NCBI GenBank assembly: GCA_021229015.1
Contig: CM037781.1
Span: 35,632,759-35,696,758 of the forward strand
Direction: 5' to 3'
DNA length: 64,000 bases
DNA from: Solen grandis
Lineage: Eukaryota > Mollusca > Bivalvia > Adapedonta > Solenidae
The notes beneath the pieces are model-generated. The model was not told where the DNA came from. It did no database searches and worked only from the letters and a program-made list of their open reading frames with translations. A program made the position numbers and the translations under genes. Positions 43,112-55,699 of this stretch are shown piece after piece. Positions within the stretch are counted from its first letter, which is position 1; every line of letters starts with the position of its first letter.

Positions 43112-43254
43112 TATTTCAGTTTTGGAGACGATAGAAAAGTTGTTCAAACTACACGAATAAACCGGGTGTAAAGAACACGTATGTTAATACATTGAAGCAG
43201 CTCGTTCACAGATAATCGGTAAAAAGAAAAAGGAAATCTACTCTCCCTCGTAAA

Positions 43255-43745
43255 TGTTGGTAAATTCTGTTTCCTGGCAAATAAACTCGGCACGTACAGG
43301 TCACTTTGTACGGGAAAACGCCATTTTCGTAAAACCCACTTCGGAGAAACCGGTTAAATATAGAATATCCCAAAGCAGGTGCCTATGGTATCACGTGCTA
43401 CGTTTTGCAACATGGCGTCTCCACAAGATCCAGGTAGTGGTTCAGCCTGTGAAGTGAGCGCATGCGCGAAGAGTGAGCGTGATCAATAGAGTGTCGGCAA
43501 ATGAAAAAAAAAAAAAATAAATAAAAAAAATAATCTAATTATAGCTTTTATATCTCTAAATATGGTTTCATTTCCGCTCGTAACGATAATGTCTGTGATA
43601 GGGAAACCGCTTATATTTTACAATAACGGATGATTGCATTTAGTGACCAATGTGTCTATAGATGGGTAGTTACAGTCGTTTTACTCACCTATAATTAAAA
43701 TATTTTTTTAGACAAATGACCATCTGTGACCGAGCTGCTTTAACA
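43255..43745 (+). repeat. Dispersed repeat X, copy 2
   Basis: Blocks CGGGAAAACGCCATTTTCGT, AAAGCAGGTGCCTATGGTA, AGCGCATGCGCGAAG and ATGACCATCTGTG match copy 1 (8905-9315) in order. An A-rich insertion lies at about 43504-43530. Confidence 0.75.
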
Positions 43746-43819
43746 TCAAATATACAATTTCAACCGTACAGGAAATCAAATTTCTATATCTAGCTTTATT
43801 TTGACCAAACTAGGCTTCC

Positions 43820-43843
43820 AAAAAAAAAAAAAAAAAAAAAAAA
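43820..43843. repeat. Poly-A run
   Basis: Twenty-four A inside duplication S copy 1; the other copy has an ordinary sequence here. Confidence 0.95.
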
Positions 43844-44115
43844 TCGAACGGCTTCATTTGAATTAAAATTTGATAAACTACCACTGACAGACCATGGCTC
43901 AGTGATTCATTGCTTTACTGGAAAAATTGGATTTAACATCAGAAAATATCAAAATGTATCAAATTCAAACCGTAAAAAGTCAACACGCAACTTGAGGAAA
44001 CCTGCGTGTAACAGAATTTTACTATCCTTTGAAGAAGCGTCTTATGTGCAAGTCAAAATGCATTTAAAAGTGAGTTCCGATATTTCATTTTGCATTGCAT
44101 TAATAATTATTCTCG

Positions 44116-44424
44116 TTTGTTTGTTGGGTTGAACGTTCCACCGACAGTATTTCAGTCATTTGGAGACAATGTCTACTTGTGACAAATATAGTGCTGCCAC
44201 ACTGCAGTATCACGCCGTAGACATGTGTCATGAAACCACACCCAGTCACATTATCCTGACACCGGGCCAACCAGTCCTGGAAACTACCCTATTATGCTGA
44301 GCGCCAAGCAAAGGAGCTATACCAGTACCATTTTTTATGACTTTGGCATGTCACGGTCGGGGATCGAACCCACGGCATCCCGATTCCTGGGTGGACGCTC
44401 TAACGACTCGGCCACCGGGACCGG
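44116..44424 (-). mobile_element. V-SINE-like full-length copy
   Basis: Minus strand: head CCGGTCCCGGTGGCCGAGTC at the right, B box GGTTCGATCCCCGACCGTGA, CACATGTCTACGGCGTGATA body and a TTCAACCCAACAAACAAACG tail at the left. Flanking ATTCTCG (44109-44115) and AATTCTCG (about 44429-44436) are a probable target duplication. Confidence 0.94.
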
Positions 44425-44604
44425 TATCAATTCTCGTACTATTGTTTTGCATTAAACAAACCTGCACAAAAGAGACAACATAATAATACCAGATACGTAC
44501 TTCTTACACTATAATATCTTATTGAGCTGTATGATAACAATATTTTATTATTCATTAAAGTGTTGAAGCTGACACGAGCAATGTGGTGTTTTATCGTATT
44601 TTGT

Positions 44605-44911
44605 TTATTTGTTGGGTTAAACGTCCCACCGACAGTATTTCAGTCATTTGGAGACGATGTATACTTGAGACAGATATAGTGCTGCCACAATGCAGTATCA
44701 CACCGTAGACATGTGACATGATACCACACCCAGTCACATTATCCTGACACCGGGCCAACCAGTCCTGCAACTACCCTTATATGCTGAGCGTCAAGCAAGG
44801 GAGCTATAACAGAACAATTTTTACGACTTTGGTATGTCGCGGCCGGGGATCGAACCCACGACCTCCCGCTCCCTTGGCGGACGCTCTAACCACTCGGCCA
44901 CCGGGGACGGT
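44605..44911 (-). mobile_element. V-SINE-like full-length copy with 13-bp TSD
   Basis: Minus strand: head CCGTCCCCGGTGGCCGAGTG, B box GGTTCGATCCCCGGCCGCGA, tail GTTTAACCCAACAAATAA. Flanked by TATCGTATTTTGT at about 44592-44604 and 44914-44926, a perfect 13-bp duplication indicating a fairly recent insertion. It lies only about 180 bp from the previous copy, in the same orientation. Confidence 0.96.
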
Positions 44912-45400
44912 ATATCGTATTTTGTATGGCTTTTCTTATACCTCATGACTTAATGCTAATACTAGCTTGTCAGTATGGAAATTACCTCGACTATAAAAGA
45001 CGTTTTTAGTATATGTAATCATGACATCTTAGACATGGACAGATTTTGCAAATTTTCAAAATTTATTTATGATAAGTGTGTTCATAGATATGACATAGAA
45101 TACTACAAATGATCAAATCATCTTCCCTATTTGTTAATCATCTGCGACGAAGCGGAAAACCATGTTATTGATAAGTTGAAAAGAAAATGTATCAATCATG
45201 AACTTGTTTCCGAACTTTTAATCACGAATATTTGATTTTTTTTTGTCTGCAGGTGATTAATATTCTATATAAAAATTTGGCATGAATAAGAAGCCTTTAA
45301 GATGAATAAAAATTGCTGTGAAAACTTTTAAGTGATATGGATTATGACAAAACGAGTAAAAATAAAAAATGACAAAGAGTCAGAACATTGACATGAGATA

Positions 45401-48400
45401 TCACTAAGCTATATAGGGTTTCCTGAAATAATCAGTTCTATGTAAAAAAGATCTGTCTAGGTCTATTTCAGCTGAGAAAAGTATTTAATTTATTCTCCAT
45501 TCATACAGAAGAATTTCACAGCGTTATTACTTGGCATCTGATCAGCTGAAGGAAAACGGTTGCTTATTAGTTTAAAATATAGAATTTCGTTAAAATATCA
45601 ATATTTTGTTTCCAGCTGTATACGTTTTAATTCATCACAATTTATACCAAAACACTCACACAAGAGGTTATTGCTAGTTGTGGCGGCTGTGTTACATCAA
45701 GCAGAATGTAATAAAATTCCAATGTCAACGTGTGTAAATATATCTTAAGAAGACCATGTTATCATTTGTCCTTTAATAGCCGGTAAGATAGCCTAGACCT
45801 GTTCTTTATATTTGTATTCAATTCTTTCTGAAACAATGAATTATTTATTAAGATATCAATTAAAAAAATGATAACATAATGATTTTTTCTATTATTAACA
45901 TGTCATCGACAACATTTATTTTGAATATTTTACCCGATTTTATAATCTCAAATTTGTAATGAATTTTGTTTCACTGAAAACAGACATCAAATAATACACA
46001 ATTTAGCATCAGAATGTTGATAAGTGGACCTCATACAAATGTATAGAAATACAGGTCAGCTACACTGTAGGAAACCTTATCTGTTGTCTTGAGAATTAAA
46101 TTGCCAGATTTTATTGACGTATTATTTGAAATAATACACACTGATGCATAACATCAGATATATATCAGTCATCTGTGATTAGTCTGATAGTGTGGCCTCA
46201 ACACTCTATAATTTTTTGAGTTTCATGTCTAATTCAATAAGGACTATCATAGACTGCCACTTTGGACTTTAAAATATCCAATATAATACTCACTGTCTTC
46301 TTAGAATCTACAAAAAAGCAAGGATATACGCAGGTACTTTGTAACAAACATACCACCAGCCGATGAAATGATTGAAAAAAGGAGATCAGATGTGCTGCGC
46401 TGTATGATCGAAATTTTATTTCATTCTTTTAATATCCAAATATTTCATTAAATTCAATTTATAATTGCCCTAAATAGTTGCACATGCACATTCGCTTTGT
46501 TGATGTCATTTAATGATGTTTTATCCTTACAAGATATCGGAATGAACTTTTCCTGTCTGAATATAAATCTGAAACTATTACTTTGACCTTGACCTTAACG
46601 CAATATGATTAGATTTTTAACTGTGATTTTGAAAAGTTTTAAACCTAAATCCTAATACTTTTTTTAGATATAAAAGGTTATTGGGTATTATATACAACAT
46701 GCCGATATGAGGAGATAAATCTTTATGGATATGCAAAGTATAAATTCTAATATAAAAAATAAAAACACTTGTAAGTTCTTGCTTGTCGCCAAATCAATGG
46801 CTGCAACATCACTTTTTTATTTGTTAATGCTCTGAATTGAGAATTAAATAGGCGAGAGATATAATAAATACACAATAAGAAGGCGAAAATCAATGGGTAG
46901 GTATAAAGCATTAGGTATCTGATGCATAATGCATATTTCAAAAGTTTCATCATTAGATGTGTATCGTTATTATTCTTCGAAACATCACTTACTTTCAAAG
47001 ACACTTTATATTCGTTATCAAAATTGAAAATCAATATTTATTCCTTTATGTCTAGCATTATAAAAATCACTAACGATGATAATTTAAAATGAGTTTATCT
47101 GTTTTAAACAGTTACAGAATATCCGAATAAGGCAAAAACCTCCAAAATGACAACCACTGAACAGCAACAGTTCTATTTCCCCCATTAAGTAATATCTCTG
47201 CACAGTCGATACATCTGTACATCATGGCTTGTCCTAACATCATGAATCTAAAGGTTGTTTCAATCATTCTGCAATCAATTTCTTAAAATGTAATTATTTA
47301 AATTATAATTTACCTTATCAAAGTTAGAAATGTTATCAACGATTACTTAAATTTAGAATGTTATCAAATCAAACAATTACCGATTACACTGACAATGTTT
47401 TCGGGTTTATTTTTTATAACCCTAGAATATACTTGAAGTTAAACATTTAATTACTTAAAGTTAAAATTAATTATTTTATACCTTATCTTTTTTGTTTGAA
47501 GGAAAAATCATATCATAGATAAACGTGATAATTTAGAGTAAAAGAAGATAACATTACATTATAGAGATGACATGGATGCCACACATACGCATACTGTAAA
47601 ACACATTAAATTGCGATATCTTTAAATTTCACTGAGTCTGCATGAAAAGCAACTTTGCAGATGCATTTATTTGCAGATTCCTGAAATTGAAAAAATGTCA
47701 GATTTGCTAAATAAATGATTACCTTAATAACCATTTACAACACATAAATATGATTATTATTATACATTCTAATGCTAATAAAAATAAAATCTCAAGTTGC
47801 TGGACTGAAATCTTGCATGCAATCTTGCATGCAACAATTCAAATTCTACATAATACAGCAATAACAAAAATGATATTGTTTTCCCAAATATTTCCTACCT
47901 TTAACTACGATTTACTTTTAATCATCAGTTTAAGTCTCTTTAAATTGCTGCCATTCATTAAATTACAATCTAGCCGAAATCACCTTTTTTAAAAAAATTC
48001 CACAGCCACCCTATCTAGACCATGTCTAAAGTCTTTCATAAAGGGTCATAAATTTACTCTTTCTAACACTTAAAACGCCAAGTAAGGATATTAAATGGGT
48101 CTTGTGAGAAATTATTCCTATTCTTTTTCAGACAAATTCACACTTTAGTACTTGATACTTTTTTTTTCAATTACGTTCCTTTTGTATTAGTTTCTTTGAC
48201 AGTTAAGTAACTTCGGTGACTATAATAAGAAAGAAACGGACATTAAATAAGATTACATTTCTTGTTTTCGAAAAGTTAAATGAATTACATATATTCAAGA
48301 ACTGCAGATTAGACATCTTTCTATCGGTATATCTTAATAATTGTGTCACAATTCTACATGTAGCATACCGAATACCACTGCTTTACTTTAATACTGAGTA

Positions 48401-49516
48401 TTTTGAGAGATATTGATGTATTAAAGAAATGATACAATGTATAGTTGCCAGCGGAAAAGACATAGACTAAGTTTTGATGCACTTCATTTCAGTTGGTCAT
48501 AAATACTACAAAATAGGAAATGGATTATGAGTTGAAAACTGTCACCTAAAACACTAAAATGTAATTTGAATAAATAAATACATGATCGGTCGTTTTGAAA
48601 TCAACGACGACAAAAATAAGTCACACAAGGAAATAAATAATCAAGAAATACTTTTCTCCAGCTCGATATGATAACATTACGATCAAATAAGTGAAAAAAT
48701 ACTTGATAAAATGCATAGCGATGCATCAAAAGTGTACTTTGGTTATTTCGGTCTATTTCGGTTATTTAAGTAACCCCATATTTTAGGGGAAATTAGTTCG
48801 GTGACCCCCTTTTATTCTGTTTAAATTTTGTAAGAAAAATCATTAATTGCTATTTGTGCAACTTTGGGCAAATTCCTTCATGTAGAACTTGAGAAATTGT
48901 ATTAATATAGAGCTACAGTCTGTAGTGACAAAATATCGCTTATTTAGCAACAACAACAACAACAACAAGCACATAATTGAATGTAGATGGATATTTTCAG
49001 ATTTTATGTGTGTTATTTAGAGCAATTATGCTCTATATGCACGTTTTTCACGATTTTGTTATTATATAAAGTATTTGTTAAAAATCTTAATAATGAATTT
49101 CTGTAGTCATCAAATTTGAGATTTAATGCCATTCCTGTTGCTAGTCATGTATCAAAATGTGGAATTAAATAAAAACGAAGTCGGTGACCTCCAAAATTAT
49201 ATTGTTTTTCTATCAATAATACAATGAACTAGCAAAATATCAAATATGAGCAAATTCTATTATTTGCAATAAAAATGGGGAAACGCTAGCATACGCTCTT
49301 AATTTAATAAACTTGTATGATCTACACATGAAGTTTGATCTTGTTGGGTAGGTATCCATCCTGTGTCAATCTATTAATAAGTCATGAACAATAAAGGAAA
49401 CTCGCTACATATAAATCATTTCACAATTTTGATCCGTATAAAAAATTTGATCTAACCATCTGACAAAAACCTCACCCAGTTAATTGCCCAACTGAAGTAA
49501 TACCAAAAAGTGTTAG
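45401..49516. other. Intergenic AT-rich DNA
   Basis: No gene recognised. Short open frames (for example 46747-47034 - and 47750-47992 +) consist of Ile/Leu/Phe/Lys-rich sequence typical of AT-rich noncoding DNA. A CAA microsatellite is at 48948-48969. Confidence 0.55.
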
Positions 49517-49575
49517 AAGTACACTATTTCAGTCATATGACGGCGCACAGCTAATTGCAGCCAGAGGAAGTGTAA
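49517..49575 (-). mobile_element. SINE-A 3' end fragment
   Basis: TATTTCAGTCATATGACGGC followed by ACAGCTAATTGCAG matches the left (3') part of the SINE-A copies on the minus strand. The rest is missing. Confidence 0.65.
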
Positions 49576-49619
49576 AGAAAGTCCTCGACTATAAAATGTT
49601 TTATAAAAATCCCAAATAC

Positions 49620-50520
49620 ATGTATTCACATTTAACCATATAGGAAATCAATTTCAAACGCATCTTGATTTATTTTCGACACGACAAGACTTCTAATCAA
49701 AACGATAATCGAATGGCTTCGTTTGATCTTTCTAACAATTTGCCACCAGGAGCTCACGGCTCTGTAATTATTTACCATGACATATAAGCTGAACATCACA
49801 AAATATTATATGTAATTTTAACCGTTAAAAGTTAACACGCAACTTTAGAAGACCCGCAAGTAATAGAATGATGCTATCATGCTAAGAAGCATTAAATACT
49901 TTATGCACTTCAAAATCAGTTTCAGTATTTCATTTAATATGAAGACATTCCACGTTCTGTTGTCTTGCATTGATAAGTCATTGTATTAACCCACAGAAAA
50001 GACTTGTTGGAATGTCTAAAGTGTAAAATAGAATAGAGGATATATAATAATTTAATTGTAAAAATTTCAATATATCTTACGGAAATTGATTAGGTTGAGA
50101 TAAGAATTATGTTTTAATTATGTGTAATATTTCTATACTTATTTCTCATTACTTACTCCTTTTAGAAGAAATGAGTTCGGAAATCCCCCAAACTGCAAAA
50201 GTGATACTCAGTTGACCTTAGAGGTTAAATTAAAAATGTTATATATATGTTGTTATGCAGAAATCCTCATAACGTCAGCATCTTTTCTTCAATTCCCAAA
50301 AGTGTTTTAATCATGTTACTTGTTTCAAAACTGTCAATTACGAAAGTAAAGTTTTGTGTATTTAGATATAAAGTTCAAAAAGTTAAGGAGTCTGTACATG
50401 TCATATATCCTTCAATGACTTGAGTATGAAGCCCTTGAGATGAATGAGAAAATTGCTGTGAAAACATTCAAGTGTTTTAGATTATGACAAAACGACTAGA
50501 AATCGAAAACGACATAAATT
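49620..50520 (+). repeat. Segmental duplication S, copy 2 (no SINEs)
   Basis: AGGAAATCAATTTCAAACGC, CGAATGGCTTCGTTTGAT, GTTAACACGCAACTTTAGAA and AATTGCTGTGAAAACATTCA with ATTATGACAAAACGACTAG correspond in order to 43750-45400. About 70-75% similar by eye in the aligned blocks. Confidence 0.6.
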
Positions 50521-51054
50521 CAGTAAATGGATGTAAAATCTTGCTTAACAATGGAGGGCTTCCGCAAGTCAGTAACATATATCTGTCAAAATATTTTTTG
50601 AATATGACTGATTCCCACTTCTTTCAGTATTAACATAGCATCCTTGGACAACTTTACTGCTGATAATTTTTACCTTCAAATATTATGAATTATATGTACA
50701 GGAAAAATCTCATAAAAAGGCACCTCTGAGCAACGGTAAAAGGTCGTGAATGAGTTTTTTTATTGTACACGTTGGTGAATTATGTCTAACAGCGGTTTAG
50801 TTTGCACTTTGATTAAATATTTAAATTGACTTTTAAGAAATACCAGTTATTTCAAATCAACATATCACAATTAATTTTAGAATACTATCTCAAATTACAT
50901 TCATGCCAATTACTCCGTAAATTGTCCCAAGAAAGTCAGGTTAAATAACAAAGACAACCTATTATTTATTTATTTGTTTCTTACTAATACCAAAGCCATT
51001 TCAAAGTAAACCATTTGTTTCAATAAAGATAAAAATCAAAAGAGAATGAATTAC

Positions 51055-51150
51055 CCGACATAGTTGATCCACCGACCAGCTTGAAAGGCTTCCTGACACA
51101 AAATATCCGGGAGGCCCTGCCGTGAATCGAAGCCATGACTTTGAGTGGTA
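51055..51150 (-). mobile_element. SINE-A internal fragment
   Basis: CCACCGACC, GAAAGGCTTCCTGACAC and CGGGAGGCCCTGCCGTGAAT match the middle of SINE-A (minus strand). Both ends are lost. Confidence 0.75.
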
Positions 51151-51670
51151 TGTGCATTATTTAATATTATGCAAGAAACAAAATAGATAGCTATTCATAA
51201 TATTTTGTACATAACGTACAGATGGTTTGATACAAAGTGAGTAAGTTTCTTTTACCGTTTTAGTGTCTCATTTCTATATCAAATTTAAAAATGTTCCACA
51301 GATTATGTTAATTTTGGTTAATATTTACATTGCCTATGGATATTACTGTTATTTAGTAAGAATATGAGGCGTATTACAATTAGTGATGTTGTAAGTGGTA
51401 TACAAAATTGTAGTTTTTTGGTTCAGTTTATTTTTTATTGAATTACCGGTACAGTTTGGTATACATGATAGCAAAAGTGTTAATACTTAATTGATAGTGA
51501 AGTTGGTATTCTATTATAAGACAAAGCAAATCATTGGAGAAATCCAAAATATATAAAAAGAAGAAGGTCCACGTGAATGAACAAAGCAAAATATAAGACA
51601 TTACAATAAAACTGAAAAATACCAACTACCGCCTTGAAACAGTCTCCCGACAAAATAGCCAACTAGGTGA

Positions 51671-51912
51671 TTAACCCTTTCCCTTATAGAGGACACCATG
51701 AAAAGACCTATGCGAACAGCATAAAACCAGATCAGCCTGCGAGTAACTCGCAGGCTGATCAGGTTTTATGCTGTTCGCTGCTCCTCAGTGGTCTGGAAAT
51801 GAGTATTTTGTAATTAAATTTGGTAAGGTTTAACTGTGGTTTTCTGCAGATCAGGCTTTATGTGATACCCATTGAGGGCATCAAAATGAGTATATATGAG
51901 GGAAAGGGTTAA
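51671..51912. mobile_element. piggyBac-like MITE, copy 2 (inverted relative to copy 1)
   Basis: TTAACCCTTTCCCTTATA at the left and ATATGAGGGAAAGGGTTAA at the right. The interior is the reverse complement of 25042-25286, including the 67-bp palindrome at 51712-51778. 242 bp, no transposase. Confidence 0.9.
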
Positions 51913-52282
51913 ACATGGTTTCAAGGGGACAAAACCTCGCACTTCTTGAATACGAAAAGTGTAGAAAAGAATATCTCAGTAAAGTGAAACATCTAACAAT
52001 AGACACATACATCAGATGAAACAAATATCCAATAGAAAACATAATTGTTTTAAGATACTCTAAAACAATATATAGGGATGAAAACCATACCAGAAAATAA
52101 ACGGGGAAAAAACCCAGTCTGAGACATTTCACACTGCTTTTGAATTTGTTAAATTGTTCTGTAGATATCTTTAGTGAAATAGATTCAGACATATTTTGTT
52201 TTGCAAAAGTGAAAGAATTAGAAAATCAACATTTCGAATAGAGGGAGTTATTTATCAGGGTGAGTAAGAAAACAATACATAG

Positions 52283-52366
52283 ATATCGAGGGTTTAGCGC
52301 AAGACGGTCGTAACTTGTTCTTTAATACATATAAGATACGACCATTTTGCGCTGAGCCCTCGATAT
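52283..52366. repeat. Fold-back hairpin H1 (30-bp arms)
   Basis: Arms 52283-52312 and 52337-52366 are inverted copies (26 of 30 bases) that begin and end ATATCGAGGG/CCCTCGATAT, with a 24-base loop. Confidence 0.9.
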
Positions 52367-52986
52367 GTGCTCTAACGTTGAGGGTGGTGAGTCTGTATAT
52401 TTCTTTTTATGTACGTTGTATTGAAAATAATTAGAATGAAGGTACGAGTAAAACTATACTTTGCTGATTTTCATTTCACCATACAGATAAACAAATGATA
52501 GCTTCAATGACTGATGTGTGAATTAATTGATTGCATTATGTTGTTTGATGAATAGTTAATATCGCATAATTATTCCTTGTAGCTTATTCCTGTTTTTTGT
52601 TGTGTTTTTTTTCTTCATTTTTCTGTAAATGTGAAACTACTTTTAATTTGATGCGAGTTTCTATGGAAACCGATTTTTGTCAAACCATGTAACTAGTATC
52701 TAATTTATTAAAATATACAATTTGATCTTTTTTCCATTTGTTAATTGCAATAAAACAAAACATTTGTATAGTCAAAATTAAGTTAAACTGTCGAAACAAA
52801 TAAGATATCTTTAAATTGTCGATAAGTAAAAATATAGTTAAAGAGCATATATTAACAATAAAAAAACAGTTAATACTGTTCATATCTTTTTACCAATGAA
52901 ACTTCTTTTTTAATGTGTCACGTAATAAGTTTATATATGATGTTTTTTAGTCAAAATAAAAATATATTTTCCATTTTCTATTTCTC

Positions 52987-53053
52987 ATATCGAGGGGTGA
53001 GAGCAAAACTAGGCCACGTATGAACGTAGCATAGTTTCGCTCTCACCCCTCGA
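52987..53053. repeat. Fold-back hairpin H2 (22-bp arms)
   Basis: TCGAGGGGTGAGAGCAAAAC at the left is mirrored by GTTTCGCTCTCACCCCTCGA at the right, with one mismatch over 22 bp and a 20-base loop. The outer ATATCGAGGG resembles hairpin H1 600 bp upstream. Confidence 0.9.
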
Positions 53054-53685
53054 AATCTTTTCCTCACTGGGTGTTCAAATTATAAGATTAACTTAACACT
53101 TTACAGGGTAGACGTGTACTTAACGTGGCCCTATAATAAACGGATGGAGATCCTCATCACATGGAAATCATAACAACATGTTTACAATGATGTGGTTCAA
53201 AGTTCATGGATATTTCTTTGTCTTTTCATCGTAAGCATTGAAGGAACATTATTCTTGTATACCAATGTTTAATTTTTGGCGAGGTCTGATATTTTTAGGC
53301 ATATTGTCTTTGACCATATTATTTCAGCATCGTTAGTTTTGAGAATGGCATTTACATCATTGGTAATATTGCGTTTTGATATTGGATCTCAAAATATGGT
53401 ACAACTAAATCTCTGAATTTGGAATATCATTCAGGCCATTATTTTCCCTGGACAATAACGTGTGCTCGTCATCAAATAAAAACTAAAACGGTTCCTGAAA
53501 ATAGTGGTCTCAAGAATAGGTTGGTCCATGTACAAACATGGCTTTAATACTATCTTCTTAGGAAATGGAAAGAGATCATATTGTGTTTTATTAAAGGAGG
53601 GCTGTTATAATATTTAGTAACTTATATAAAATACAGCAAAATTGAATGAACCAAGAAATTTTTGGATTTTTTTTCAACGGTTACA

Positions 53686-53716
53686 TATGTATATATATAT
53701 AAATATATATATATAT
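53686..53716. repeat. (TA)n tract
   Basis: Interrupted TA dinucleotides; a second tract is at 55680-55699. Confidence 0.9.
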
Positions 53717-53734
53717 CATCACATCCTTAAGCAT

Positions 53735-54130
53735 CTTAAACCAGCTCTTTCACAGATGGTCATTGACTAAGAATATATGTGTGTATTATGTCTATCAATA
53801 CCCATCTGCAGACGTATGGTAACCGAATGTAACATTCCGTGATAGAAAAATATCTATTACAGGCAATAGCGTTACGAACAGTATTGAATCTTTATGTAGA
53901 ATTATGAAATCTATATAATGAATTTCTTATCCCGTGAATGATCACATTCAAACTTGAACAAACTTAACTGAAACAATTGAAAACATTACCCGGAACTGGT
54001 TAAGATGCAATGTTGTGGAACGTGTTACCTGCATCAGGGATAGTGTGTTATATATTTAACCGACATTCTTCCTTGATATGAGAACGTCAACGAAAAAAAC
54101 AAGAAACGTTTTCCCGTGCATTTTACGAGT
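53735..54130 (-). repeat. Dispersed repeat X, copy 3 (inverted)
   Basis: TTTCACAGATGGTCATTGAC at the left and ACGTTTTCCCGTGCATTTTA at the right are the reverse complements of the end and start blocks of copies 1 and 2. The middle is more diverged. Confidence 0.7.
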
Positions 54131-54550
54131 TATTTTGTCAGGAATCTCACACTTAATCAACATGAACGAGAAATAGAAGAAAACCTCTAAACCTCTACCG
54201 ATTATCTATGAATAAGCTGCTTAAGCATGGTAAAAACATTCACACACAAAAAAAATCAGTTTAATAAAGCGTTTTATTTTTTTATTTATTTCATCACTTT
54301 TTTTTGCACATTAGTGACAATATTAGACTTGGTTATGCTGTTTTTAATCCGCTGATATATAATTAAAATGCTTCCTGCTTTCCAGACTTTTCCGATGATC
54401 GCAACTGCAGTTCATAGTATAGGGAAAAGATGCTGCTGTTAGGGAAACAAGAAAGAAAACAATATTCGAATTTTAACAATGCATCTCGGATTCGATTCCT
54501 GGTCATATACATAATGTTTAGTGTTGCCCGTCGAGAAAAACGAGGTTTCT

Positions 54551-55002
54551 ACCGTCCCCGGTGGCAGAGTGGTTAAAGCGTCCGCTCGGGAGCGGGAGGT
54601 CGTGGGTTCGATCCCCGTCCGCGACATACCAAAGTCGTAAAAATGGTACTGTTATAGCTCCCTTGCTTGGCGCTCAGTATCTAAGGGTAGTTGTAGGACT
54701 GGTTGGTCCGGTGTCAGGATAATGTGACTGGGAAAACCATATTGTTTCCAACTGAATCGTGGGAATGTCCTAACCATCAGTAAATAATATAAACTAGAAA
54801 TAAAAACTTTTTTTTTTCATTTAGATACTATCTGATACTGGTAGAGCTCTTTGGCTTGGCATATAAGAATAGTTGCAGGACTGGTTGGCCCAATGTCAAG
54901 ATGTGACTGGGTGGGGTATCATGCCACATGTCTACGGCGTGATACTGCAGTGTGGCAGCACTATATCTGTCTCAAGTAGACATCGTCTAACAAACAAACA
55001 AA
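54551..55002 (+). mobile_element. Composite V-SINE-like element with TSD
   Basis: The first part (54551-54732) carries head ACCGTCCCCGGTGGCAGAGT, B box GGTTCGATCCCCGTCCGCGA and body up to AATGTGACTGG. After about 108 bases of other sequence, a second part (54841-55002) restarts at GTAGAGCTCTTTGGCTTGGC and runs to the AACAAACAAACA tail, so a middle segment is present twice. CGAGGTTTCT (54541-54550) and CGAAGTTTCT (about 55003-55012) flank the whole, which suggests one insertion unit. Confidence 0.85.
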
Positions 55003-55699
55003 CGAAGTTTCTCCAGGTGCTCCGTTTTCGATCATGTGATCCTCATTGTATTTGCTTGAATTTACACCCCATCAATCATATTTCAGTCAGATGCCCTAAT
55101 ACAGTAGGTAGCATGCCGTTGTCGCGAAGACTGTTACAAATCTCGACATATCACAATTTCTCGATATTTTTTGACAACACGTACCATATGTGCATTTAAT
55201 TCCATAAAAGCTGACCGACAACTGACTGGTAGAGAGGTCTTTTTCATTCTTTTTTTACTGATATACTGATATCTTCATTATAAATATTATATGATTATGT
55301 AATAAACAATGTTTAGTACCACTTACCGTTGAAATGATAGAGAAATAAGAAATGAAAAATATTCGTGCTGGATATTGTTACGGGGGCTAAAGCGATAAAT
55401 GTAGTTTAATGGACGGTTCCGCAATTTGTATGAAACACCTCCCCTTATTGATATTTTGACAGTTTCTATTCATACCTAGGTCAAGTGCTCACAAACAGTA
55501 TCACAAACAAAAAACACACGTTCTTTTGAGTAAAGTAGGTCAACCAAAAAGTTGATCAGCCAAATTCCTAGTCAGCTGAATTTTCAAGGGATCAGCTTTG
55601 TTTGAGCCCTTTCGGTAGGGGGTAAGATGTGATCATTATTGTTAAATGAAATTAAATTCTTACCGAAATATTTAGAGAAGTATATATATATATATATAG

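Larger units (their letters stand above)
43750..45400 (+). repeat. Segmental duplication S, copy 1 (SINE-interrupted)
   Basis: Blocks such as AGGAAATCAAATTTCTATAT, CGAACGGCTTCATTTGA, GTCAACACGCAACTTGAGGA and, beyond the two SINEs, AATTGCTGTGAAAACTTTTAAGTG with ATTATGACAAAACGA recur in order at 49620-50500. The two V-SINE-like copies are absent from the other copy. The middle part aligns poorly. Confidence 0.6.
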
